A stretch of 64,000 nt of DNA from Clostridium formicaceticum (GTDB lineage Bacteria > Bacillota > Clostridia > Peptostreptococcales > Natronincolaceae): assembly GCF_001854185.1 (NCBI RefSeq), contig NZ_CP017603.1:248001-312000 (forward strand), in the 5' to 3' direction. Within the stretch, counting starts at the first letter, position 1. Every line of letters begins with the position of its first letter. Of the stretch, positions 10,132 through 17,925 are shown in pieces. The notes beneath the pieces were generated by a model, which did no database searches, was not told the DNA's origin, and saw only the letters and a list, made by a program, of their open reading frames with translations. Made by a program: the position numbers and the translations under genes.

Positions 10132-11333
10132 TAATTATCCTCCTTTGCAAAATCTGCAGCAAGCTTGGAGACATAAAAAGGTCTACTGATTTTGGGAGTT
10201 TTGAAGCTTAGCAGCTTTTTCTTAATTTTATCACTGATCTTATTCATTTCAGAAACAATAAGTTCTCGTTTATCTGTTTGTTGTAAACATAAGTTTGAAT
10301 GATATAAATCAATTTCTAACTCATTGATAAGCTTTGTGACCTCTTTTGTATAGCTTTGATGTAAGTAATCTTCATTTAAGGTATAACTATGACCTCCTGA
10401 ATGCCACTGAAGACCTAGTTCTCTCATATATTTAAAAGCTATTGTTTTGCGTTCTGATTTTTCTAGTTCCCCAAAGTTCAATGTTATCAATTCCCCATTT
10501 TCTTCATAAACTTTATAAGGATTGGCACCTATTGGGGTCGGTAATGGAAGACCATTTGCAGGGGAATTGATATCATACCCTGCCTTTACTGTAATTGCCA
10601 CTAAGTCCGAAAATTTATTATACACCTCATTCACTGGTATGATATGATGACTTGCTGTTCTATAAGCACCCACTTTTTCTCCTGGTAGTTTCTCACACTT
10701 TAACATTTCTGGCTTATTCCAAACCTTAGGGTTTGTTTTTCCGTCATAATACATTGAATTATGCTTTTCATCAATGACGCTATTACAAATTGGACATAAT
10801 TCTTGTTCCTTTTTTGCAGAGGTTTTATCTACTTCTTTTTTTATATTATTGGATATATGTACTTCTTTACTTATACTACTATTTACTCCTCCTGCTGGTT
10901 CAACTACTTCTCCAGCAGATACATCATGGCAGCTGTCTCCTTGCTTTCTATTGGTACCTTCTATTGTAGCTGAATTTGTACCTATCAACACTGTAGAAAT
11001 TGTTTCAGTAAACGAAATATTACCCTCCCACATGCACTTTATTGTTGAAGACTCTGTTGCAGCTTTTTTTCCACTTAAATAGCAGTTAGCTGCCGTCTCC
11101 GTCCAGTTATCAAATAATGCAAGCTTCGGTTGACAAGACTGTGGTGTTCCATTAGCAGCGCTCACAGCTGGATTTTTAGATGAACTGCACAACCCGAAGA
11201 ACATTCCATTAGTATCTTTAGCTGTTATCACTGACTTTCCATTTATTATTACATCATTACTTGCTTTTATATTTGAAGGCATTGTCCCCCAACTGCACTT
11301 TGTCTTGCAACCTGTTGTTACTACTTTTTTCAT
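10131..11333 (-). CDS. PAAR-like (DUF4280) protein fused to an AHH-type nuclease toxin
   Basis: 400 residues in three parts. Residues 1-135 are a DUF4280/PAAR-like domain, with regular Cys, Gly and Asn turns beginning GCKTKCSWGTMPSN, the sort of cap that sits on a VgrG spike. A polar linker of about 40 residues follows. Residues 175-400 begin with a CPIC pair and hold an AHH/HNH-type nuclease: ASHHIIPVNEVY, then GYDINSPANGLPLP, then QWHSGGHSYT, giving the paired His, Asn and later His expected for a metal-dependent nuclease. The domain layout fits a spike-loaded DNase or RNase delivered by the cluster. The adjacent downstream gene is the likely immunity. Whether the substrate is DNA or RNA cannot be told. 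Confidence 0.8.
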   Translation of the reverse strand: MKKVVTTGCKTKCSWGTMPSNIKASNDVIINGKSVITAKDTNGMFFGLCSSSKNPAVSAANGTPQSCQPKLALFDNWTETAANCYLSGKKAATESSTIKCMWEGNISFTETISTVLIGTNSATIEGTNRKQGDSCHDVSAGEVVEPAGGVNSSISKEVHISNNIKKEVDKTSAKKEQELCPICNSVIDEKHNSMYYDGKTNPKVWNKPEMLKCEKLPGEKVGAYRTASHHIIPVNEVYNKFSDLVAITVKAGYDINSPANGLPLPTPIGANPYKVYEENGELITLNFGELEKSERKTIAFKYMRELGLQWHSGGHSYTLNEDYLHQSYTKEVTKLINELEIDLYHSNLCLQQTDKRELIVSEMNKISDKIKKKLLSFKTPKISRPFYVSKLAADFAKEDN

Positions 11334-11395
11334 GACTTATGAAGCACTTCCTTTTATCCTATATTTGAAATAAGTGCATCAATTTCTCTTCTGTA

Positions 11396-12385
11396 TTAGA
11401 ATACTTCGTATAGATTTAATAATTTTTTAATGGTATTTTTCATATCTTCTCTAAGCTCTTTTGGTTCTAGAACCTCTATTGCTTCCCCTTGGCTCAACAG
11501 CCACATCTTAATTCCTTCACCAAACACCTTAGCCTCTACTAAGTATGCACCTTTCTTTTGTTCAATGATTTTAGCATTAGGTAATCGATCTAATACAGCT
11601 TCAATAGATTTCCCTTTAAAAATAAACTTAATGGTTTGTAATTTACCTGGCTGCATAAATTGAATGAGATTTCTATATTCACCTTCTTTAAATCTCTCTT
11701 TATAATTTCTTTCAAAACCCTCTTTTGAAATCTTATAATCCTTTATTCGATCTAACCTGTAGATAGCAGGATACTCAAATGACTTATCTTTTATGGAAGC
11801 AATGAGATAAAAATAGTACTCCGAAAATATTATCGCCTCAGGTTCAAGTTTTCTATTGACTACTTCTTGATCAAGCTCTCCATAATTTCCTATTTTAGTA
11901 TAGGCAGTTTCAACGATTCGTTGACGGCAAATTGCTTCACTAATATCCCAAATCTTATCTATCAATATTTCTCTATGTTTAGGTTCCACGTAGTTTTCTA
12001 TTTCATTTCCTATAAACCTTTTGACGTAAGCTATATCCCTATAAGGACAATGGTTTAATAGCTTTGTTATAGTTCTATCAAGTTCCTTTTTGTGTAGACC
12101 TCTACTTTCTAGTAAAATTTTTGAAATGATTAAAATATCCTTGGAATTTAAGTACTCATCCTTATCAAACTCTAGAATGTATCCATCCTCTTTACGACTA
12201 TATTTTACATGTTGCAATTTCTCTGTATCGCTTAAGTAAGCATTTATATCTGCAATATATCTACTAACAGTTTTAGGACTTACTCCCAATCTATCCGCCA
12301 TCTGTGACTTTTTCACTACTTGACCCTTTAATAACATCTCATAAATTTGTAATAAACCTTTAGATTTACTTGCCTTGTCAAGCAT
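11396..12385 (-). CDS. HTH/WYL-domain transcriptional regulator
   Basis: About 329 residues. The N-terminus is a DeoR/HTH_11-type winged helix: QMADRLGVSPKTVSRYIADI. The middle (about 150-220) fits a WYL ligand-sensing domain and the C-terminus a WCX domain. WYL regulators respond to nucleotides or nucleic acid and control defence and stress loci. The ATG at 12385 lies five bases from GAGGTG, better than the in-frame GTG at 12391, which overlaps that site. It is the first gene of the injection-like run and is separated from the effector gene by about 60 bp, so it probably controls the cluster. Confidence 0.88.
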   Translation of the reverse strand: MLDKASKSKGLLQIYEMLLKGQVVKKSQMADRLGVSPKTVSRYIADINAYLSDTEKLQHVKYSRKEDGYILEFDKDEYLNSKDILIISKILLESRGLHKKELDRTITKLLNHCPYRDIAYVKRFIGNEIENYVEPKHREILIDKIWDISEAICRQRIVETAYTKIGNYGELDQEVVNRKLEPEAIIFSEYYFYLIASIKDKSFEYPAIYRLDRIKDYKISKEGFERNYKERFKEGEYRNLIQFMQPGKLQTIKFIFKGKSIEAVLDRLPNAKIIEQKKGAYLVEAKVFGEGIKMWLLSQGEAIEVLEPKELREDMKNTIKKLLNLYEVF

Positions 12386-12461
12386 ATTCACACCTCTTCA
12401 TAGGCCTTTTGTCTTGCATTCACGGTTCTGTTTTCCTGTATTGTAAATTTCTACAAAAAAC

Positions 12462-13025
12462 TTAAAACTCCTTCTGTTTTTGACATTTTTCTCTGTACAT
12501 ATCTAAGTCTGCCAATTGAATAAATTCTTTTAAAGTAAGTTTCTTATTGTAGCAATATTCATAAAAACCTGCACTTAAGCTAATAGAGTACATCAAATTT
12601 CTTTGTGTGTTAAATTTTTCTATCTTGTTACATATTCGCACCCATATTTTCTTGGCTTGAAACTGTTCTGTATTAGGAAATACGACTACAAATTCATCTC
12701 CACCAAATCTAAAGATAAAATCCTCTTTCCTAACATTTCTTTTTAAAATATTGCTAACATCCACCAATAATTGGTCTCCAGCACAATGGCCAAGTCTGTC
12801 GTTTACCTCCTTTAATCTATCGATATCAATAAAAGCAACCGTGATATTTTCCTTAGTTATTAGTGCTCTCTTCATTTCACACTGAAGCTTTTTAAACCCT
12901 TCTATTTTATTCATAGTGCCTGTCATTTGATCTAATGAAGCTTGTTTCCTCCAAACCACCAATTCTTTTTTTAACTGTAAAATTTCTTTATCTTTTTCTT
13001 TTAATAGCTTACAATACTTTTTCAT
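12462..13025 (-). CDS. GGDEF-domain diguanylate cyclase
   Basis: 187 residues from the preferred start. A short N-terminal coiled coil (about 30 residues) is followed by one GGDEF domain. The signature is intact: LDQMTGTMNK, the metal-binding IDIDRLKEVND, FRFGGDEFVVVFPN and the closing ADLDMYREK. I see no allosteric I-site RxxD at the usual place. It should make cyclic di-GMP from two GTP in the cytoplasm. ATG at 13025 has GGAGAGAGG eight bases upstream; an earlier in-frame ATG at 13040 would translate that very site. It ends 70 bp before the WYL regulator on the same strand, so a link to control of the injection-like cluster is possible but unproven. Confidence 0.88.
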   Translation of the reverse strand: MKKYCKLLKEKDKEILQLKKELVVWRKQASLDQMTGTMNKIEGFKKLQCEMKRALITKENITVAFIDIDRLKEVNDRLGHCAGDQLLVDVSNILKRNVRKEDFIFRFGGDEFVVVFPNTEQFQAKKIWVRICNKIEKFNTQRNLMYSISLSAGFYEYCYNKKLTLKEFIQLADLDMYREKCQKQKEF

Positions 13026-13253
13026 ATAACCTCTCTCCATACTTTACATCACCCCAAAGACTTGACATTTTTATATTATTAATTCTATTTTACATATTTT
13101 AAAGGACATATTCTGTCTACCTGTATTTCTATGTGAATTTTTTAATGTACAAATGCATTTTAATATAGCGGCAAAGTCTGTAAGGTTGTGACCTATAAAG
13201 CCATCCCTAAAATATTTTAAAGATTTTATTTCAATAAGGTCTAGAGTTTTCAA

Positions 13254-14430
13254 CCTATGGATGCAGGTAATACGTTACATGTTCTCATACCTGCAAGGGA
13301 AGTGATTTTCTTCGCTTGCTTCTTTAAAATTCAAAGCAACTGAGGGTGCTGTAAGCAGTCTTCCCTACCCTAAAAACTTACCTATATCAGGGGAAGTCTG
13401 CGGAGAAAGTAGATTTTTTCAACTAAGCAAAACCCTAAAGCTGGACCCCGATAGGCTTGTGGTCAACTCCTCTAGAAACTTACTATAGCCAGTTGTCCAT
13501 CAAGCCAAGACCACAAAGCCTCACCCTAACCAGTAGCAGCAGTAAACTTTGTGGTTATGTGGTCAGCTACCCCAGAAAATCACTCCTTAGGGCTGTCCAT
13601 CATATCCACAATGTCAGCAGGGATGCAGTGCATCCCCACCTTTTGGACCTCAGAGATACACCCTAATAAAAGACCCTAAAGCTAGACCCCGATATCCCCC
13701 AACTATTTCCTAAATGTCCGTTTAAAGAAAGTGCAGCGGTAGTTGCGATTTTTGCAACTATTTTTTAAACATGACATTTAGGGAAAGTGGAATAAGGATA
13801 GGATCTTCCCCAAGGATAAACCCCACATGATCCTATCTTTATGGAACGTTAGTTGGGGGATCCGACCCCAGAGGTGGACCCAAGTCGGAACAGTCTGCCT
13901 CTTCTTTCATTGTTACTACTATGGAGGCAGGCTGTGGAGAAGGCCCCGAAAGATAGACCCAGCCACTAGAACAGTCTACAGCCCTACTCTAGATGCATAC
14001 CATAGGTGCTGTAGTCTGTGGTAGTGGGGGTAGACCTTCCCTAGAGATAGACCTAACGAGTGGAGTAATCTGTTTTTTCCCATAAGCCCCTAAAGGTATT
14101 GTTTATTAAGAAAAACAGTTTGTGGAGGGAGTGGCAGCTAAAACTTCGAAGGGATGCAGGAAAAAGCGGAACAGTCTGCCTCTACTTGCATTGTTACTTT
14201 CACTAGAGGCAGGCTGTGAAGCAAGGCCCCAAAGATAGACCCAGCCACCAGAACAGTCTACAGCCCTACCCTAGACTCACACTCTAAATGCTGTAGTCTG
14301 TGGCGGTAGCGACAGATTTATCCTAAGGACTGGAAGGAGTGGCAACAGTAAGACTCCATAGGAGCAAATCTTCAAAGGATCCTCTGCTTTTTACTACTTC
14401 CTGACAGATTCTTTAAAGGTTTGCTGACCC
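13254..14430 (+). repeat. Hairpin-array noncoding element, copy 1
   Basis: No convincing gene fits this 1.2-kb stretch; it is more GC-rich than its surroundings and packed with imperfect inverted repeats. Stems include 13355-13365 with 13391-13401, 13891-13900 with 13925-13934, 13972-13982 with 14008-14018, 14172-14184 with 14204-14216, 14254-14264 with 14290-14300, and 14364-14381 with 14407-14424. Most carry CAGTCT on one arm and AGTCTG on the other, leaving one T-T mismatch. Hairpins are joined by a linker close to CCCYARAGATAGACC. The block 13695-13860 is bounded by TCCCCCAACTA and its complement. A homologous inverted copy lies at 36950-37975. It may be a large structured RNA or a folded-DNA element; no function is established. 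Confidence 0.8.
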
Positions 14431-14568
14431 ATGAGGTCTTTTACTGACATAAGGCATATTTCCATATTCGTCAACGTAGACGTTTTTCTATTAAAAAGAT
14501 AATGTACGATGCTATTGTAGTTATGTAAAAAAATAAACTTCCTCATTTACCAATTACATTCCCTCATA

Positions 14569-14799
14569 CTAATTAAAGAAAGTGTAGATAGCCACAAAGA
14601 TATTAAATGCAGCTACAAGAAACAGCATATAGGCAATGGATTTTCTTTTTCTCTGTAGTTCAGAAAGACCTAAAGCCAGTAGCATTGCTCCTAAGGAAAA
14701 AATCATATAAGGCATTACCCCAAAATTACCTGTTACTAATGAATATATAGCTAATATCGTTGTAATTACTGAAAATATTATTCTTATGACCTTTAACAA
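14569..14799 (-). CDS. Small membrane protein (DUF3953-like)
   Basis: 76 residues with three hydrophobic segments, at about 5-25, 28-45 and 55-75, separated by a basic LQRKRKS loop. It resembles the DUF3953 family of small Firmicute membrane proteins of unknown role. The start is TTG at 14799 with GGGAGGGA upstream. It stands alone between the hairpin array and the divergent peptidase gene. No function can be assigned. Confidence 0.65.
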   Translation of the reverse strand: MLKVIRIIFSVITTILAIYSLVTGNFGVMPYMIFSLGAMLLALGLSELQRKRKSIAYMLFLVAAFNIFVAIYTFFN

Positions 14800-14963
14800 A
14801 GTATATCCCTCCCAATTTTTATATCCATTCCTTCATTAAATCTACATATTATAATCTTCTAGGCCCAACCTATAAAACCCCTTGATCTCTATTCTATCAC
14901 ACCTACAATGGAATCTAAGTAAACCACTCATTCATCATCTTCCCATCATCCCCTACACATCCA

Positions 14964-14992
14964 CTGAATTTTTCAAATCCCTACTATATAAT
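14964..14992 (+). promoter_or_regulatory. Candidate promoter for the M15 peptidase cluster
   Basis: A TATAAT at 14987-14992 lies 17 bp after CTGAAT (a weak -35) and about 30 bp before the peptidase start. The -10 is perfect and the -35 poor. It is the only good sigma-A-like candidate in front of this plus-strand run. Confidence 0.45.
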
Positions 14993-15024
14993 ATATTAAA
15001 GTTCTCTACAGAAAGGAGGAGCTT

Positions 15025-15384
15025 ATGAACAATATTCAAATAGCTAAGAACTTCAATCTCAAAGAGTTCCAGTGTAAGGATGGAAATCATCAAGTGAGAA
15101 TCGATAGCCAGCTATTATTAAAGCTACAGCAACTAAGAGAACAACTAAATGCTCCTATCTTCATTACTTCAGGTTATCGAAATCAGGAGTATAACACAAA
15201 GGTCGGTGGTAGTCCCAGTAGTCAGCATCTTCTAGGAAGGGCAGCTGATATTCAAATAAAGGGCTATTCTCCTCAAGAAGTGGCAAAGGTAGCTGAAGCC
15301 ATTGGTTTTAATGGTATTGGCATCTACAAAACCTTTCTTCATGTGGATGTTCGAAGAGGGACAAAGTCCCGATGGTATGGATAG
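15025..15384 (+). CDS. Peptidase M15-family (D-Ala-D-Ala carboxypeptidase-like) protein
   Basis: 119 residues, a minimal M15 domain. Zinc-site motifs are present: SSQHLLGRAADIQ (the SxHxxGxAxD signature) near residue 65 and HVDVRRG near 107, with the ITSGYRN segment before them. Such enzymes cut D-amino-acid bonds in peptidoglycan peptides. No signal peptide is seen, as in phage or cell-lysis versions that need a holin-like route. AAAGGAGGAG precedes the ATG. It leads a plus-strand run with a hypothetical gene, DUF1659, DUF2922 and two small membrane proteins. Confidence 0.88.
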   Translation: MNNIQIAKNFNLKEFQCKDGNHQVRIDSQLLLKLQQLREQLNAPIFITSGYRNQEYNTKVGGSPSSQHLLGRAADIQIKGYSPQEVAKVAEAIGFNGIGIYKTFLHVDVRRGTKSRWYG

Positions 15385-15397
15385 GAGGTGAAGACCC

Positions 15398-15805
15398 ATG
15401 CCCCATACAAGTATGATTGCTAAGGTTAAAAAGATTGATATTACCAATAAAGTCACATCAGAAAATTGGAGTCAGACGATTTCTATTACTCTAAGCGATA
15501 TTGAGCTAAATGATGAGAATTTGATTGCCATCCGTAAATTTAGACCCAATGAAGAAGTAAAAGTCCAGCTACAAAGCCTACAGCTTACCATGGAGGAGGT
15601 AGAAGAGAGAGAAAAACTCAAAAAAGAATGTCCCATGGTAGGAGAAGTTCAGCCCTCCATAGAGGATAGTAAAAAAACAGAGGAACCAGAGATAGAGGAT
15701 GTAACAGAAATTCCAGAGGAAGAGCCCCTTTTTCACATTGATTATGATGAATCACCGCCAGACCCCAGTAAAATACTGAAAACCTTTGATTTTTCTAAAA
15801 CTTAG
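15398..15805 (+). CDS. Hypothetical acidic protein of the M15/DUF1659 cluster
   Basis: 135 residues, family not recognised. The first 70 residues look like a small beta-rich domain; the rest is very acidic and proline-containing (runs of Glu, Asp, Pro), probably disordered. No signal peptide or membrane helix. AGGAGGTG lies seven bases before the ATG, and the gene starts 13 bases after the peptidase stop, so they are likely co-transcribed. Confidence 0.7.
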   Translation: MPHTSMIAKVKKIDITNKVTSENWSQTISITLSDIELNDENLIAIRKFRPNEEVKVQLQSLQLTMEEVEEREKLKKECPMVGEVQPSIEDSKKTEEPEIEDVTEIPEEEPLFHIDYDESPPDPSKILKTFDFSKT

Positions 15806-15862
15806 TTGTACAATATACTGCTTTACTGCAGTAAGTAAATTATAGAAGGGAGGGAAGAATTC

Positions 15863-16087
15863 ATGGCAAGAAAACTTAATGAAACAAGAACAGCTTCTGC
15901 TAGATTCATTACCGCTACAGATCCCATCAGTGGCAGTCATAGCTACATGACCCGATCTATCGCCAACTTTAAGACAGACGCTCCAATAGAGACGGTCTAT
16001 AATGTAGCTGGTACCATTGGTCTACTTTATGCCTATACACTACAAAAAATTTTCATGGCAGAGCGATGTGAACTGGTTGAAGACTAG
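15863..16087 (+). CDS. DUF1659-family protein
   Basis: 74 residues. The pattern of an early beta hairpin with a Gly turn (DPISGSHSYMTRSI) and a helix with VYNVAGTIGLLY fits DUF1659, a small Firmicute family of unknown function. It sits directly before a DUF2922 gene, an arrangement known from many Clostridia and Bacilli. GGAGGGA precedes the ATG. The family pairing is established knowledge; the role is unknown. Confidence 0.75.
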   Translation: MARKLNETRTASARFITATDPISGSHSYMTRSIANFKTDAPIETVYNVAGTIGLLYAYTLQKIFMAERCELVED

Positions 16088-16125
16088 GGGGCATAAAAAA
16101 TATTAAATAGAAAGGGGGGAAAACT

Positions 16126-16347
16126 TTGGATAAATATCTAAGAATGGTTTTTAAGACAGATGAGGATAAACTGGTAAGCCTTCGGGTATCCGATCCTAAA
16201 GAGGATCTGACCGACAGTGAAGTAAAAGCCGCTATGGAGACAGTGATTGCCAGTGGGGCTATTATTTCAAGTTCTGGGGAACTGGTGGCCATTGACAGTG
16301 CTTATTTAGTAGAAACTTCTACTACGGAGCTGGAGGTAAATAACTAA
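16126..16347 (+). CDS. DUF2922-family protein
   Basis: 73 residues, matching the DUF2922 pattern: LRMVFKTDEDKLVSLRV, then a helix beginning with LTDSEV and a GELVAIDSAYLVETST strand. The start is TTG at 16126 with GGGGGGA at good distance. It follows DUF1659 and precedes a hairpin at 16400 that could end this transcript. Function unknown. Confidence 0.8.
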   Translation: MDKYLRMVFKTDEDKLVSLRVSDPKEDLTDSEVKAAMETVIASGAIISSSGELVAIDSAYLVETSTTELEVNN

Positions 16348-16399
16348 TTGACTTTATAGCTATCATTTAAAGGGGGGACTTTCCCCACTAAGCTGTATC

Positions 16400-16424
16400 T
16401 TAAGGCATGGGGGAACCCATGCCT
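16400..16424 (+). terminator. Stem-loop after the DUF2922 gene
   Basis: TTAAGGCATGGG pairs with CCCATGCCTTAA across a GGAA tetraloop, a 12-bp perfect stem. Only an AT-rich tract rather than a clean T-run follows, so it may be a terminator or an attenuator before the membrane-protein genes. Confidence 0.55.
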
Positions 16425-16460
16425 TAATTAAAATTATTATCACTATAGGAGGTGGTATCC

Positions 16461-16811
16461 TTGAGGTCAATTAAAAGAAAGAAAAGCCCCATCAGTTGGT
16501 CTAAGATTTTGTCTTTATTCATCTTTTTCATTATCCTTGCGGTCACATTGTTTCTTTATAGAACCTATGGGGAAGTCCTTGCAGCAAGGGGGAATGCCTC
16601 TCAGGAGATCTTAAGGACAGAAGAATCTAGATTATTACTTTTTAGCTTCTTTCTGCTACATATTACTTTTTTCTCCCTAGCTAGTCTTCAAAAGCACTTA
16701 TGTAAAAGAGATAGAACAAAACAACTAAAATCTACTTCCCCCATCATCTCATCCGAACTTCATCATCCTAAACTACTAATCCAATCCCCTGTCCATAAGC
16801 AAGAGGTATAA
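16461..16811 (+). CDS. Small two-helix membrane protein
   Basis: About 116 residues. A basic N-terminus (RSIKRKK) leads into a hydrophobic segment at about 14-36; a second lies at about 60-78; the C-terminal 40 residues are polar. TTG at 16461 sits eight bases from AGGAGG; the in-frame GTG at 16452 overlaps that site and is less likely. Family not recognised. It directly precedes the IS-interrupted membrane gene. Confidence 0.6.
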   Translation: MRSIKRKKSPISWSKILSLFIFFIILAVTLFLYRTYGEVLAARGNASQEILRTEESRLLLFSFFLLHITFFSLASLQKHLCKRDRTKQLKSTSPIISSELHHPKLLIQSPVHKQEV

Positions 16812-17152
16812 AGGTTGGAGGTTATATTGGGAGAGCTTCTCTTTTTAAGCTATATTTATCTCTTTTGTTTTCTAGGCGCCTTGTCTAAGGATCTATTGGA
16901 GACTTTTTTAGGGAATATAGAAGAAATACTGGTTATGAAAGTTATCGTTTCTTCCCTAGCAGTAGCTATAGTCCTCTATGGTGGTTCTGATAAAATTTTA
17001 GAAAAAATGGCCTGTAAGCCCTTTACAGCATTGTGCTATATTATGGGGTTGGTTAGTTTTGAGGTTTTGTAAGCGCCAAAGAATTTCTACCTAGATTGTA
17101 CCAGGAAGCTTTGCTAGAATAACAGATAACAAGCAATAGGGAGGTATCTGTT

Positions 17153-17491
17153 ATGACAAATGAAGCACTGAACATTGACTGGGAAGATATTTTAGATAAA
17201 TTCTCTTCTCATGAAGGAAGCATCAAGGCCTTTTGTGAAGAGAATAGTATAAGTGCCCATCAGCTTTACTACAGGAGAAAAAAATTACAAAACAATAACA
17301 CTCCTGTATTTCATGCTGTTAGCTTTAAAGATAAGGAAGCTGATGAGGCTGTAAATCAAAATATTATTCCACCTAATCCTGTCTCAGCATCAACTATAAA
17401 AATTGAAATAGGCAAAGCTAAGATATATATACCAAGCAATGATAAGGTATCTCTATCTAATGTTTTTAAGGAAATCATAGCATTATGCTAA
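17153..17491 (+). CDS. tnpA: IS66 accessory protein TnpA
   Basis: 112 residues. The N-terminal helix-turn-helix with AFCEENSISAHQLYYRRKKL is the typical IS66 TnpA pattern, related to IS3-type helix-turn-helix proteins. It overlaps tnpB by seven bases. In IS66 elements all three proteins are needed for full transposition; TnpA probably binds the ends. Confidence 0.92.
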   Translation: MTNEALNIDWEDILDKFSSHEGSIKAFCEENSISAHQLYYRRKKLQNNNTPVFHAVSFKDKEADEAVNQNIIPPNPVSASTIKIEIGKAKIYIPSNDKVSLSNVFKEIIALC

Positions 17492-17835
17492 ATATAGATA
17501 AAGTGGATAAAGTATATTTGGCTTGTGGGGTAACGGATCTTAGGAAAAATATAGATGGACTAAGTATGATTGTACAGACCGAGTTTAAGCTGGACCCTTT
17601 TGAAAAGGCACTATTTGTCTTTTGCAATAGGCAGATGAATAAACTAAAGATACTTCACTTTGATGATGGCTTTTGGCTATACTATCATCGGCTAGAAAGA
17701 AATAAATTCAGATGGCCTATGTCAAAGGAAGAAGCTTTAAAGGTTTCCATTGAAGAACTAAGGTGGCTGCTTAAGGGGTATGAAGTAAGAACCATATCAA
17801 AATTCAAGCCCGTTAAAGAAAGAAATCACTTCTGA
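17485..17835 (+). CDS. tnpB: IS66 accessory protein TnpB
   Basis: 116 residues, standard IS66 Orf2 length. Diagnostic runs are VYLACGVTDLRKNIDGL near the start, FVFCNRQMNKLKIL and GFWLYYHRLERNKFRWP. This protein is unrelated to the RNA-guided TnpB of IS605 despite the name. Translation is coupled to tnpA by overlap. Confidence 0.94.
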   Translation: MLNIDKVDKVYLACGVTDLRKNIDGLSMIVQTEFKLDPFEKALFVFCNRQMNKLKILHFDDGFWLYYHRLERNKFRWPMSKEEALKVSIEELRWLLKGYEVRTISKFKPVKERNHF

Positions 17836-17840
17836 AAAAA

Positions 17841-17889
17841 ATACCATAAAACCTTTGTATATATTAAAATTACAAGGGTTTTATGGTAT
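17841..17889 (+). other. Strong stem-loop between tnpB and tnpC
   Basis: The arms 17841-17859 and 17871-17889 pair at 18 of 19 positions around an AT-rich loop. The downstream arm ends in TGGTATAATT, which could act as an extended -10 for tnpC. It may limit read-through into the transposase gene or stop outside transcription. Confidence 0.65.
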
Positions 17890-17925
17890 AATTGTTTTGT
17901 AAATAAAATGAAAACGGGGATAAAA

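Noticed and set aside
13071-13253. 60-residue minus-strand open frame upstream of the GGDEF gene
   Set aside because: No ribosome binding site, no family resemblance, and it runs up to the array edge.
13457-14024. Open frames on the plus strand inside hairpin array 1
   Set aside because: They run through inverted repeats, have no ribosome binding site, odd composition, and are not kept in the second array.
13254-14430. CRISPR array or integron
   Set aside because: The repeats are paired arms and linkers of varying length, not identical direct repeats with equal spacers; no cas or integron integrase gene is near.
15232-15456. Minus-strand open frame opposite the M15 peptidase
   Set aside because: Shadow of a gene with strong family motifs on the plus strand.
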